NCBI RefSeq assembly: GCF_001870485.1
Contig: NZ_MDKE01000022.1
Location: 62,001 to 126,000, forward strand
DNA length: 64,000 nucleotides
Reading direction: 5' to 3'
Source: Oceanisphaera psychrotolerans
Lineage (GTDB): Bacteria; Pseudomonadota; Gammaproteobacteria; Enterobacterales; Aeromonadaceae
This document shows positions 1 to 6,906 of this stretch, piece after piece (within the stretch, counting starts at the first letter, position 1; every line of letters begins with the position of its first letter). Made by a program: the position numbers and the translations under genes. The notes under the pieces were generated by a model, which did no database searches, was not told the origin of the DNA, and saw only the letters and a list, made by a program, of their open reading frames with translations.

Positions 1-2
1 CC

Positions 3-353
3 TGTTTTAGTGCTGCCGACAGCGAAGAACAGGTGAAGGTGATGGCCACCGAAGCCATCGCCATGGTGGTGGAAGAAATGGTGAGTAACGGCACTAGCGT
101 CGATAGCATCAAGGATCTGGGACCGCGTCATTATCGACAGTTAGAAGACTATGATCACTGCGATGGCTGGTTACTGCTGGACGTGGATTTGACCGAATTT
201 ATGGGCAAGCCCAAACGCATCAACGTCAGCTTGCCTGATGGTCTTATTCAGCTGATTGATTCCCGAGTGAAAGCTTCACATGGGGAATATAAAGATCGCA
301 GTCACTTTCTGGCGGTGGCCAGCCGTCACGAACTGGAAGAACGCAGCCACTAA
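3..353 (+). CDS. hicB: HicB-type antitoxin, 5' end cut by window edge
   Basis: The reading frame is open to the left edge, so the N-terminus lies outside the window. The first visible residues (CFSAADSEEQ) match the end of the partial RNase-H-like fold of HicB antitoxins, after the usual PGC motif. The C-terminal part (KRINVSLP, later YKDRSHFLAVA) reads as a ribbon-helix-helix DNA-binding domain. HicB neutralises the HicA mRNA interferase and represses the operon. hicA usually precedes hicB and would lie left of base 1. The location at the edge of a phage-like element fits a toxin-antitoxin cargo. Family assignment is by motif only. Confidence 0.8.
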   Translation, partial: CFSAADSEEQVKVMATEAIAMVVEEMVSNGTSVDSIKDLGPRHYRQLEDYDHCDGWLLLDVDLTEFMGKPKRINVSLPDGLIQLIDSRVKASHGEYKDRSHFLAVASRHELEERSH

Positions 354-367
354 CACCTTAAGTCCCA

Positions 368-398
368 AGCCCCTGCCGACTTTCAGCAGGCCGGGGCT
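368..398. terminator. Possible bidirectional terminator hairpin between convergent genes
   Basis: AGCCCC and GGGGCT arms with inner CCTGC/GCAGG pairing lie between the end of hicB and the end of the small minus-strand gene that follows. The stem has bulges and no clear T tract, so this is a weak call. Confidence 0.35.
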
Positions 399-412
399 CA
401 GTTCTTCGAGAG

Positions 413-589
413 TTACATCCAGTCCAGGTAGATATGTACTCCCCATTCATCTACCAATTTCTCGAATTGTTGCTGCGCCTCTTCCCACGAGTTGAAAGGG
501 CCAGCAACAGCTTCAGATCCTACGAATGCCCAAACCTGTTCATCTTTTAGTTCATCGCACTTTTGGGGAGATTGGTTTTGCTGAATCAT
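413..589 (-). CDS. Small acidic hypothetical protein (58 aa)
   Basis: A 58-residue frame starts MIQQNQSPQKCDEL and ends HIYLDWM. The ATG follows a strong AAGGAG ribosome-binding site, and this is the main evidence that it is a real gene. The product is acidic, rich in Glu/Gln/Trp, with no signal peptide or membrane segment. I do not recognise the family. It is downstream of the gpA operon in the same direction but about 80 bp away, and converges on hicB. It could be a phage or satellite accessory protein. Confidence 0.6.
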   Translation of the reverse strand: MIQQNQSPQKCDELKDEQVWAFVGSEAVAGPFNSWEEAQQQFEKLVDEWGVHIYLDWM

Positions 590-610
590 TCTTTCTCCTT
601 GCCTGCTTAG

Positions 611-624
611 TGTGACCGGTCACA
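611..624. promoter_or_regulatory. Perfect 14-bp palindrome TGTGACCGGTCACA
   Basis: A perfect palindrome ends 21 bp before the start codon of the 58-aa gene, where an operator could sit. The outer TGTGA/TCACA halves look CRP-like, but the spacer is 4 bp rather than 6, so CRP is unlikely. The binding protein is unknown. Confidence 0.35.
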
Positions 625-668
625 GCTCTAACTGTTTTGCTTGCTCGGTGTGCCACAGCGCCCTAGCT

Positions 669-980
669 TCACCACTTGCCCCTTTGGTCTCTACGCCATT
701 GATCTTCTATTTCGTCTAGATACTTCTGATCTGGATCACGATTGAGCTTTCCTCTTTGCTCTTGCCATGCTTCTTTGAATTCCCAGTACTTGCCCTTGAG
801 CTTTCGTTCATCCGTGCCATTGGCCAGGCTGATGTAGACCTCTCTATGCACCACAGCTTGTTCTTTTGACATGGCGCCGAGCCAGGCTGTCACTTCGGGG
901 GGGAAGGTGCCGTGGAATCGCCGGACCATTTGCCGGCAGTCTCTTATCACAAATACATCGGCAAACACGTATTTACTCAA
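669..980 (-). CDS. Hypothetical protein of the gpA operon (103 aa)
   Basis: I chose the TTG start at 980 because a GGAGG lies 7 bp upstream and it makes an 8-bp overlap with the end of the replication gene, typical of translational coupling. A longer frame to 1010 also begins with TTG but lacks a good ribosome-binding site. The product is soluble, basic at its C-terminus (KLKGKYWEFKEAWQEQRGKL), with no motif I recognise. Its position as the last gene of the early operon suggests a replication-linked or accessory phage role, which is inference. Confidence 0.55.
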   Translation of the reverse strand: MSKYVFADVFVIRDCRQMVRRFHGTFPPEVTAWLGAMSKEQAVVHREVYISLANGTDERKLKGKYWEFKEAWQEQRGKLNRDPDQKYLDEIEDQWRRDQRGKW

Positions 981-3315
981 GGTATAGCCTCCAGAACTCT
1001 GAATCGGCAATAGTCTCTTCTATCAGTTGCTGTAACTGTACCAGTAGCATGTCTTCTTTATAAGTCAGTGGGTTTAGCTGGCGTTCTTTCAGCAACATAT
1101 CGTCGATTTGCATAATGACATCACCCAGATCGTGTTCGGGTACCGTCTTCAGCCACTCATTCACCGGCGTGTTGCCAGTGAACAGTTCACCTTGGATCCG
1201 ACGTTTCCAGTATGCCTTGCCGGATTTCAAAGGCTCCAAATCATGATCTAGTTTGTCATATTCCGGTCGCACGTTCGGGCGTTGGCGGCAGGTGTTCAGG
1301 CAGCCGTTGCGAATGCTGACGAATAAACCATCAATTTCGATAACGGCACCGTTCAGCAGCAACTTTTTGTCTCGGGCATCCAGACCGAGCATTGCCATTT
1401 CCCGGTCTAATGGGTCCTTTTCTGCCAAAACTGATCCTCGCGTACAGTTATTGTCAGAACTCCAAGGGGCGCGGCTGTCGCCGCTTAAGGGCAGTTCGCT
1501 GCGCTTACCAGAAGGCAACTCGCTACGCTCGCCAAGGCCAGTGCGCGACAACTCCCAGCCCTGGTGGCGGGTTTGAGCCTCAGACATGCCCACCATGATG
1601 CCGGTGGCAGTACCGTTCACACTGGTGAAGATGTTGGCGGTGCGCAGACCGGTGAGCTTGGCCACGTCTTCGCCGTACTTGCTGGCGGCGGGTTTAACCA
1701 GGTGAGCCAACTGGATGGGGTGATCTTTTCTGGCGGCATCAATGCCGCCCATGGCATCCACATAGGCGGCCCACTTGCCGGCATCTGCGGCTTTGCGGGC
1801 AGGTTCAAGAATGGGGTTTTGGGTGGCTTCGCGCAGGCGGCGCAGCTCGCGCCACACGGTTACGCTCGGACCACCCACTTGTTGAAACTGACGAATACCC
1901 CATAGGCTCGACCAGGCGGCCACGGCGGGGACAGCAGTAGAAATGGCTTCTTCGGACTCTTCATCCCAATCCATATTGAAGCCGTCGATGTTCTTGGCGA
2001 TGTACTTGGCAATGTAACCGGTGGCAGTACCCTTGGCGGGGTCAATGGCGCTCCAGTCGAAGCGGGGCTTGTAAGACTTGGCCAACTCTTTTTTGTCGTG
2101 CTCACAGGCATATTTGCGCAGCACCCAGCGCAGTAACAGGCGTTGGCTGGGATGAACAAAAAACAACATGTGCCAGTGCGGGGTGCCGTCGTGATGGGGC
2201 TCAACGACCCGAAAGCCGAAGAACCGCACACCCAGGCGTGCCAGTTTGGCGCGGGCCTTTGCCCACTGGCCGCACAGATAACGCTGGGTATGGCGCGGGG
2301 TGCTGCCGTCGTAGCGGGTATTACGTACCGTTTTTTTGGGTTTGGTTTTGTCCTTGCCTTTGTCCTTGCCTTTGTCTTTGTCTTTGTCTTTGATAATGGT
2401 CCAGGCATGGAAGCGGCTGGGGGCGGTCCAGGTATAAAATTCGCCGACCAGATCCTGCTCTTCTGCCACCTCTTCAAAGCCACGCATACGAACCATGAGT
2501 TCCATACGGCGGATCTCAGGGTTGGCCACGCTGGCCTTAACGGCATCGGCCAGGGGAACTTCCAGCTCCAGCTCGGGGTTGATGGCGTACATTGTTTTCA
2601 ACCAGGCGGCACCGGCCTGCTTGCGCGCGCGGTAGTCTTGCAGCGATCGCTGAGAGACATAGGCGCTAACGCCCTTGCGCACCTTGCCGATCAGAATGGC
2701 GACGTGTTCGGCATAGCGGCGCCAGGCGCGGGTGATTTGGCGCTCCCACCACTCGGCATCCTGCAACCGGGCCACGGCGCTAACGGCCATGTCTATATGC
2801 TGATCGCTGATTTCAGCATGGGGGCAGGCCTTGCTAAAGGAAGGCAGCAGCGGAGAAATGCCCCATTTTCGGGCCGGCTCCATGGCGGCATCCAGCAGTT
2901 GCTCGGCATTAACCGGGGTGGTGAAGTTGGCGGTTTTCTCTTGCACGATGGCGGCACAGGCGTTCGACCACTCGCGGGCAATGTTGGCCCGGCCCAGTTC
3001 GCTGGCGACCATGCGCAAGGGGAGAGGGAAACGGGCGGCATGTTCCCGGATTTGCTCTACCGATTTACGCAGCCAGATATTGGCACTGAGGGTCTGATTC
3101 TTGTTCAGGCGGTACTGATATTCTTTGAACAGGGCGCTGGCTGCGTGATCTTCTATCTGGGCCAGCAGTTTTCCGGCCCAGCGCAGATTGTCCTTTTCGT
3201 GGCGTTGTTCGAACAGTTCCTTTTCTACCGGTACTCCTGCCACTCGTTTGGCTTTATCTTTTTCAGCAGGCGCAAAAAAGGCGGCCACATCGGCCGCTTC
3301 AATAGCGTGAGTCAT
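973..3315 (-). CDS. P2 gpA-like HUH rolling-circle replication endonuclease
   Basis: This 780-residue protein should nick the element's origin and start rolling-circle replication. The HUH motif is HWH at residues 380-382 (PHWHMLFF). The paired catalytic tyrosines are Y434 and Y438 in YIAKYIAKNIDG, as in two-tyrosine gpA enzymes. Length matches P2 gpA (about 760 aa). A lysine/aspartate-rich stretch near residues 307-324 comes from a hexanucleotide repeat, and a RSELP repeat lies in the C-terminal half. The ATG at 3315 overlaps the TAA of the upstream gene by one base. In P2 the origin lies inside gene A, so the nick site may be within this frame. Confidence 0.9.
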   Translation of the reverse strand: MTHAIEAADVAAFFAPAEKDKAKRVAGVPVEKELFEQRHEKDNLRWAGKLLAQIEDHAASALFKEYQYRLNKNQTLSANIWLRKSVEQIREHAARFPLPLRMVASELGRANIAREWSNACAAIVQEKTANFTTPVNAEQLLDAAMEPARKWGISPLLPSFSKACPHAEISDQHIDMAVSAVARLQDAEWWERQITRAWRRYAEHVAILIGKVRKGVSAYVSQRSLQDYRARKQAGAAWLKTMYAINPELELEVPLADAVKASVANPEIRRMELMVRMRGFEEVAEEQDLVGEFYTWTAPSRFHAWTIIKDKDKDKGKDKGKDKTKPKKTVRNTRYDGSTPRHTQRYLCGQWAKARAKLARLGVRFFGFRVVEPHHDGTPHWHMLFFVHPSQRLLLRWVLRKYACEHDKKELAKSYKPRFDWSAIDPAKGTATGYIAKYIAKNIDGFNMDWDEESEEAISTAVPAVAAWSSLWGIRQFQQVGGPSVTVWRELRRLREATQNPILEPARKAADAGKWAAYVDAMGGIDAARKDHPIQLAHLVKPAASKYGEDVAKLTGLRTANIFTSVNGTATGIMVGMSEAQTRHQGWELSRTGLGERSELPSGKRSELPLSGDSRAPWSSDNNCTRGSVLAEKDPLDREMAMLGLDARDKKLLLNGAVIEIDGLFVSIRNGCLNTCRQRPNVRPEYDKLDHDLEPLKSGKAYWKRRIQGELFTGNTPVNEWLKTVPEHDLGDVIMQIDDMLLKERQLNPLTYKEDMLLVQLQQLIEETIADSEFWRLYLE
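1488..1530. repeat. In-frame direct repeat within the gpA-like gene
   Basis: Two related 18-bp units (GGGCAGTTCGCTGCGCTT and AGGCAACTCGCTACGCTC) encode the repeated RSELP motif. They may be a small spreading palindromic element or part of the internal replication origin. Neither can be decided by eye. Confidence 0.45.
2349..2392. repeat. Hexanucleotide tandem repeat (Lys/Asp/Gly-rich linker)
   Basis: About seven units of TTTGTC or TTGCCT-type hexamers lie in the gpA-like gene and encode alternating KD/KG dipeptides. Unit changes would keep the frame, so the likely effect is a variable-length charged linker rather than on/off phase variation. Confidence 0.7.
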
Positions 3316-3566
3316 TAAATTACCTGTGGACCGAGTTGATGAACGGGGGCGGTTTTGCGCCACCAGGCGCTGATGGTTTTGGCGATGGAAAGGGCATTCA
3401 GGCCCAGCGCCTGCCAGTAGAGGGAACGGATGGTTCCCAAGTCCAGCAGCAGGCGGGCACGATCTTCCCCTTGTTCAAAACAGGGGCGCCAGTGACGCCA
3501 GAAGTCGGCTTTGGCCTGGTGCCAGTGGGCACGCAGATGATCCGCGGCCAGGTAAAGTGTGCTCAT
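3315..3566 (-). CDS. Small phage early-operon protein (83 aa)
   Basis: The frame from ATG 3566 (MSTLYLAADHLRAHWHQ) overlaps the upstream gene by 4 bp (ATGA) and shares one base with the start of the replication gene. The longer upstream extension is only the shadow of the preceding gene in another frame. The product is rich in Trp, His and Ala, without signal peptide or recognisable domain. Tight overlap on both sides argues that it is translated with the replication operon. Confidence 0.65.
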   Translation of the reverse strand: MSTLYLAADHLRAHWHQAKADFWRHWRPCFEQGEDRARLLLDLGTIRSLYWQALGLNALSIAKTISAWWRKTAPVHQLGPQVI

Positions 3567-3805
3567 ACCCCCACCCCCATGGCGGTGATCGGGGCCAGCA
3601 CCCGGTGCTGCTCCAGCTGATGTATGCGGTTGGTAATTTGTTGATACATGCCCAGCGCACCGAGTTCGTCGGCCAGCTCGGCCAGCACTTCCAGCGCGCA
3701 TTCGGTGGCAAACTCGATGCTGTGCGATTGCTGGCGGCGCACCAGCTGGTTGTAAGCGTAAATACGCTCGTTGGCTGCTTTGCGGATAGCATTAAGCTGT
3801 GTCAT
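3563..3805 (-). CDS. Small helical phage protein (80 aa)
   Basis: MTQLNAIRKAANERIYAYNQ starts an 80-residue, mostly alpha-helical, Gln/Glu/Ala-rich protein. It overlaps the next gene by ATGA. I do not recognise the family. The place between CII-like and replication genes is where P2-like elements carry small non-essential early genes. Confidence 0.65.
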   Translation of the reverse strand: MTQLNAIRKAANERIYAYNQLVRRQQSHSIEFATECALEVLAELADELGALGMYQQITNRIHQLEQHRVLAPITAMGVGV

Positions 3806-3855
3806 AGTTATCTCGATTCGATTGGCGTGAGTTCACGTCTGAAGGCCGCTTTCAG

Positions 3856-4269
3856 TTACAGCTGAGCGGCCTTCAACTTTTTTGCCCGTTGTTGCAGCCG
3901 GCGCGCCTGCTGGTGCAATTCCTCTCGGCGTTGTTGCTCTGCCTGCTTCACTTCTTCACCAGATTCCGCACCGGCAAAGTCCGGCACGTGCAGCCATTCG
4001 CTGCGGTCGGTGGCACTAAATCCGGCCAGTGCCTGTTTTAATGCCACTACCGCCCGGCGGATGGCTTCGCGCTCGTCGTCGGTCATGTCTTCCAGGCGTT
4101 TATCCCAGTACGCCACCGGCTTGAGGGCGGCCGCCCGGCAGATGCCTTCGCGTACCTCTTTGTTTTGTTCACTCCACCAGGCAGAGATACGGCAGCGGCG
4201 CAGCAGGTGCCGCATGTGGTTGATCGCCAATTCGGCAGGTGGCTGGGTAATGGGGTGATAAGAGCTCAT
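3856..4269 (-). CDS. Hypothetical phage early protein (137 aa), C-terminal coiled coil
   Basis: The ATG at 4269 follows a GGAGG box and overlaps the stop of the gene before it by 4 bp. The N-terminal half includes HMRHLLRRCRISAWWSEQN. The last 40 residues are charged and Gln-rich (KQAEQQRREELHQQARRL) and should form a coiled coil. No enzymatic motif is visible, and the function is unknown. Confidence 0.65.
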   Translation of the reverse strand: MSSYHPITQPPAELAINHMRHLLRRCRISAWWSEQNKEVREGICRAAALKPVAYWDKRLEDMTDDEREAIRRAVVALKQALAGFSATDRSEWLHVPDFAGAESGEEVKQAEQQRREELHQQARRLQQRAKKLKAAQL

Positions 4270-4514
4270 GCTTTACCTCCGGATTGAGTGCGGCTGTTAT
4301 CGCCGAGCATGCCGGCCAGCCAATGCCACAAACGACGACGAGCCTTGGGCTTGTTGCGACGGCGCTGCACCGGTGAGTGAATGGGCAGGCAAATCCAGCT
4401 GCCATCCTGGCGTTCGATAAAGCCGGGGCGGCTGCGATGGGTGACCACTTCCGGGCGTTGCGGGGCGTATACCGAAGCAGGGGTACGCAATAAACGGGCG
4501 GTATTGATGTACAT
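4266..4514 (-). CDS. Small basic phage protein (82 aa)
   Basis: MYINTARLLRTPASVYAPQR begins a short, strongly basic protein (RRRNKPKARRRLWHWL near residue 50). A GGAG lies upstream of the ATG, and the TGA overlaps the next start. The charge suggests nucleic-acid contact, but no fold is recognisable. Confidence 0.6.
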   Translation of the reverse strand: MYINTARLLRTPASVYAPQRPEVVTHRSRPGFIERQDGSWICLPIHSPVQRRRNKPKARRRLWHWLAGMLGDNSRTQSGGKA

Positions 4515-4526
4515 GGTTCGGTCTCC

Positions 4527-5066
4527 TTATCCGGTGATGCCAGGCATGGCGCTGTTGCTGAAGGTGTCGATGGCTATGGTCAGCCCCGGCACGGCCTGAA
4601 AGCGGGCCTCAACGTCGTGCACAAACAGCGCGAGGGCACCCATCAGACTGGTGGCCTTGTTTACGGCGTTGTCGCGTTTGGTGCGGCTTACCCTGCCGGC
4701 CTGTTGCACGGTAATGGCGTCGCGGGCCAGTTCGCCGGCGGTAGCGGTGATCTCCAGCGCCTGACTGGTCAGCGGGGTGTCGCTGCCCTGGTGATCAGAT
4801 TTGGGCAGGGTGATACCGGCCATATCCAGTTCCAGCAGCAGACCGTGTACCAGGGTGTGATCACCGGTAACACGGGCGGCGGCAATCACGTTTTTAACCG
4901 TGGGCTCGCCGTTCTGGTCTGCCGACAGCTTATTGATCCACAGCTGCGGCTTGCTGCCGATGGCGCGGGCTACGTCGCTCTGGTTGTGAGCCGCTTTAAA
5001 GCGGGTAACGGCGGATTCCCAGTGCGGGAATTCGGTGCCGTATTTATCTAAATGAGGCTTATACAT
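4527..5066 (-). CDS. Phage CII-like regulatory protein (CP76 family)
   Basis: The ATG at 5066 has AAGGAT 8 bp upstream, and I prefer it to an upstream frame extension. The 179-residue sequence has an N-terminal helix-turn-helix-like region (VARAIGSKPQLWINKLSADQ) typical of CII-type regulators in P2-like elements, where members often precede the replication genes. It probably controls early transcription of the element. The match is by overall pattern and position, so moderate confidence. Confidence 0.6.
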   Translation of the reverse strand: MYKPHLDKYGTEFPHWESAVTRFKAAHNQSDVARAIGSKPQLWINKLSADQNGEPTVKNVIAAARVTGDHTLVHGLLLELDMAGITLPKSDHQGSDTPLTSQALEITATAGELARDAITVQQAGRVSRTKRDNAVNKATSLMGALALFVHDVEARFQAVPGLTIAIDTFSNSAMPGITG

Positions 5067-5105
5067 TCGTTGGCATCCTTGGCGTGGTTGAATAAGCGTG
5101 AACAC

Positions 5106-5336
5106 TCAGAGGGCGCTGCGGCGTTTGGCCGCCATCTGCTGGCCCTGGGCCAATGCCTGCTGGGTGTAGAGCACCAGGTTGATCAGCACTTTTTCCGCTT
5201 TGCCTTCTTTGGGCATGATGGGAATGCGACCGGCTCGTACATAGTTTTCTACCGTGCGCTGGGTCAGCCCGGTGAGCTCAGAAAAGCGCTCCACCGTGCA
5301 CACCGGCACATCAAAATGAATGGGGAATGGGGTCAT
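5106..5336 (-). CDS. Cox/AlpA-like small DNA-binding regulator, copy 1
   Basis: This 76-residue protein has a winged-helix-type DNA-binding pattern: FSELTGLTQRTVENYVRAGR, then IPIMPKEGK. It parallels P2 Cox, a repressor of the lysogenic promoter and excision factor. It is a clear paralogue of the next upstream gene (VERFSELTGLTQRTV versus VDRFCELSGMTKATV). AGGA lies 8 bp before the ATG. Which of the two is the excisionase cannot be told. Confidence 0.7.
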   Translation of the reverse strand: MTPFPIHFDVPVCTVERFSELTGLTQRTVENYVRAGRIPIMPKEGKAEKVLINLVLYTQQALAQGQQMAAKRRSAL

Positions 5337-5378
5337 GGTTTATTCCTGTGGTGATGGTTATCTGGGCGATGGCCGCCG

Positions 5379-5624
5379 TTATGCCCGGGGAGTAACAGAC
5401 TGGGCTTGCTTTCTGCTCTGTATCTGCTGGAAGCACTCCATGCCCAGAGCCGCCAGGCCCATCAAATTCACCATGACCACCTCGCGCTTGCCCTGCTTGG
5501 GCAGCACCGGAATGCGGCCTTCTTCTATACGGCGTTGCACCGTGGCCTTGGTCATGCCCGAAAGCTCACAAAAGCGGTCTACACTGACCACCGGGCAGTC
5601 GAAATGGATAGCTATTTGAGTCAT
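5379..5624 (-). CDS. Cox/AlpA-like small DNA-binding regulator, copy 2
   Basis: This is the first gene of the minus-strand early operon, divergent from the repressor. The 81-residue protein shows FCELSGMTKATVQRRIEEGR followed by IPVLPKQGK, the same recognition-helix layout as its neighbour. As the promoter-proximal gene facing the repressor it is the better candidate for the Cox-type lysis/lysogeny switch protein. The duplication is unusual, since P2-like elements generally carry one. Confidence 0.7.
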   Translation of the reverse strand: MTQIAIHFDCPVVSVDRFCELSGMTKATVQRRIEEGRIPVLPKQGKREVVMVNLMGLAALGMECFQQIQSRKQAQSVTPRA

Positions 5625-5711
5625 AATTGGAACCTATTGCTTGTTATTGCGCTTAGTTGGTCTTGTTTGAATCGGTTAGTCGGCTCATTCGTTTTCGTGA
5701 GGTGATTATTA

Positions 5712-5728
5712 GATCATTTGGTTTGATC
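5712..5728. promoter_or_regulatory. Operator-like palindrome between repressor and Cox-like genes
   Basis: GATCA-N7-TGATC (GATCATTTGGTTTGATC) lies in the 156-bp divergent region between the two lysogeny regulators. A second TTGGTCTTG element lies near 5655. This is the expected place for repressor and Cox binding; assignment is by position and symmetry only. Confidence 0.45.
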
Positions 5729-5780
5729 ATCAAGACCATTTAAACTGCAATATTCACCATAAAGGCGCTAAGTGTGATCT

Positions 5781-6488
5781 ATGTCAAACTTTGAGGGTTC
5801 AAAAGAGGCTGCTGCAGGCATGGACTCGTTCGATCTGAAGGGTTTTACAGAACGAATGGAGCTAATCCTCGGGGATGAGTCAGCTCGTTCGTTCGGAGCT
5901 AGATGTGGTTTGAGCGATACGGCGATCAAAAAGTATCGCTCAGGCGCATCAACTCCAAACGTAGAGAGACTAATTGCTATCGCGAATGCTGCTGGCGTAG
6001 ATGTTAAGTGGTTGGCTACTGGTCAAGGTAATCGCTCGGCAGATGACAGTGATGCCGAATCACAATCCAAAGTGCTCTGGGTCGATAGCTACGACGTTTT
6101 TGTCTCGGCCGGTAACGGTGCCCATAACGAGTGGGATCACCTGGAAGCCCGCGTGCCGTTCTCTACTGCTTGGCTGGAAGACCACGGCCTGATCGGCAAA
6201 CGCCTGGCCGTGCTTAAAGTGCATGGTGACTCCATGAGCCCGACCCTGGAACACGGCGACACTCCTTTAGTGGAAATGCTGCCCGAAGACGCCGTCGAAA
6301 ACCTGCCCGACAGCGTGTACGTGCTCCGCCTAAACGGCCAGCTGCTGATCAAGCGCCTCCAGTCCGACCTGATGGGCGGCCTCTACATCAAAAGCGACAA
6401 CCCGGCCTACGACAAGCTCCACCTCACGCAAGACAATAAACCCGACGACATACGCATCATTGCCAGGTGGACAGGGAAGAAAATTTAA
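5781..6488 (+). CDS. CI-like phage repressor with LexA/S24 peptidase domain
   Basis: The protein (235 aa) has an N-terminal helix-turn-helix (ARSFGARCGLSDTAIKKYRS) and a C-terminal S24 fold. The nucleophile motif is HGDSMSPTLEHGD, and the general-base lysine is in LLIKRLQSD. It should keep the element silent and self-cleave on RecA activation. The start is ambiguous: 5781 lacks a clear ribosome-binding site, and a second in-frame ATG lies at 5820. It is divergent from the Cox-like genes, as in a P2-type switch. Confidence 0.85.
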   Translation: MSNFEGSKEAAAGMDSFDLKGFTERMELILGDESARSFGARCGLSDTAIKKYRSGASTPNVERLIAIANAAGVDVKWLATGQGNRSADDSDAESQSKVLWVDSYDVFVSAGNGAHNEWDHLEARVPFSTAWLEDHGLIGKRLAVLKVHGDSMSPTLEHGDTPLVEMLPEDAVENLPDSVYVLRLNGQLLIKRLQSDLMGGLYIKSDNPAYDKLHLTQDNKPDDIRIIARWTGKKI

Positions 6489-6511
6489 TATTAGTTTCAT
6501 TAAAATTTTAC

Positions 6512-6608
6512 ACGCAATAAGTAATAGCTGAGGGCAAAACATCTCAGTTGGTCACCAATAAATTAGTGATTTCTAATTTATTGGATATTATTAAGCTACT
6601 TATTGCGT
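6512..6608 (+). ncRNA. Candidate retron msr-msd RNA, structure A
   Basis: A perfect 12-bp inverted repeat (ACGCAATAAGTA at 6512-6523, TACTTATTGCGT at 6597-6608) would form an a1/a2 stem. Right after a1 comes ATAGC, whose AGC context fits a retron branching guanosine (G6527). A short hairpin (CTGAG/CTCAG arms) follows, then a perfect 12-bp hairpin CCAATAAATTAG/CTAATTTATTGG. This is the order a1, branch G, msr hairpin, msd hairpin, a2. About 47 nt separate the msr hairpin from a2. The reverse-transcriptase start is about 300 nt downstream, farther than usual, so structure B must also be considered. Confidence 0.5.
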
Positions 6609-6796
6609 TTTGTTGCTTGTTCCGCTAGAGTCCCATGTGCATGAGCGTATCGCTCAGCTTGCTGCAGTTGATGTAATCGTATTTGTCTTTTGCTCTATTT
6701 TATATAGAGCGCTGGAGTTAAAAAACCAGCATTGCCGAGGCCTGCACCCTATGCGCCCCTCCCGGCCCTTCGGACCGAGAGTAGCGAAGGACGATG

Positions 6797-6885
6797 AGCT
6801 TAGCCAGAGAAATGGTGGCAGTTGACAAATATAATCAATGAATGCAACACCATTTCTCGATCTCTAGAGTATGAGTGGCTAAGCT
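6797..6885 (+). ncRNA. Candidate retron RNA, structure B, directly before the reverse transcriptase
   Basis: AGCTTAGCCA (6797-6806) pairs perfectly with TGGCTAAGCT (6876-6885). The adjoining GAGAAATGGTG (6807-6817) pairs perfectly with CACCATTTCTC (6848-6858). The nested stems total 21 bp and end 21 nt before the reverse-transcriptase ATG, where a retron a2 usually lies. CTTAGC resembles the branch-site context of Ec86. Smaller hairpins lie between A and B (TGAGCG/CGCTCA near 6650; GCTCTAT/ATAGAGC near 6700). The true ncRNA could be A, B, or a longer RNA spanning both. Confidence 0.5.
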
Positions 6886-6906
6886 TTTATTGTCAGTGAT
6901 CCCTTT

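Noticed and set aside
611-624. CRP site
   Set aside because: The halves TGTGA/TCACA are separated by 4 bp instead of 6, so it does not fit CRP geometry; kept only as an unnamed palindrome.
2143-3318. 391-aa plus-strand frame opposite the gpA-like gene
   Set aside because: It is antisense to a gene with clear HUH and tyrosine motifs; its composition is that of a GC-skewed shadow frame and no domain is visible.
6823-6836. Sigma-70 promoter from TTGACA and TATAAT-like bases upstream of the RT
   Set aside because: The two elements are only a few bases apart rather than 16-18, and they lie in the loop of structure B.
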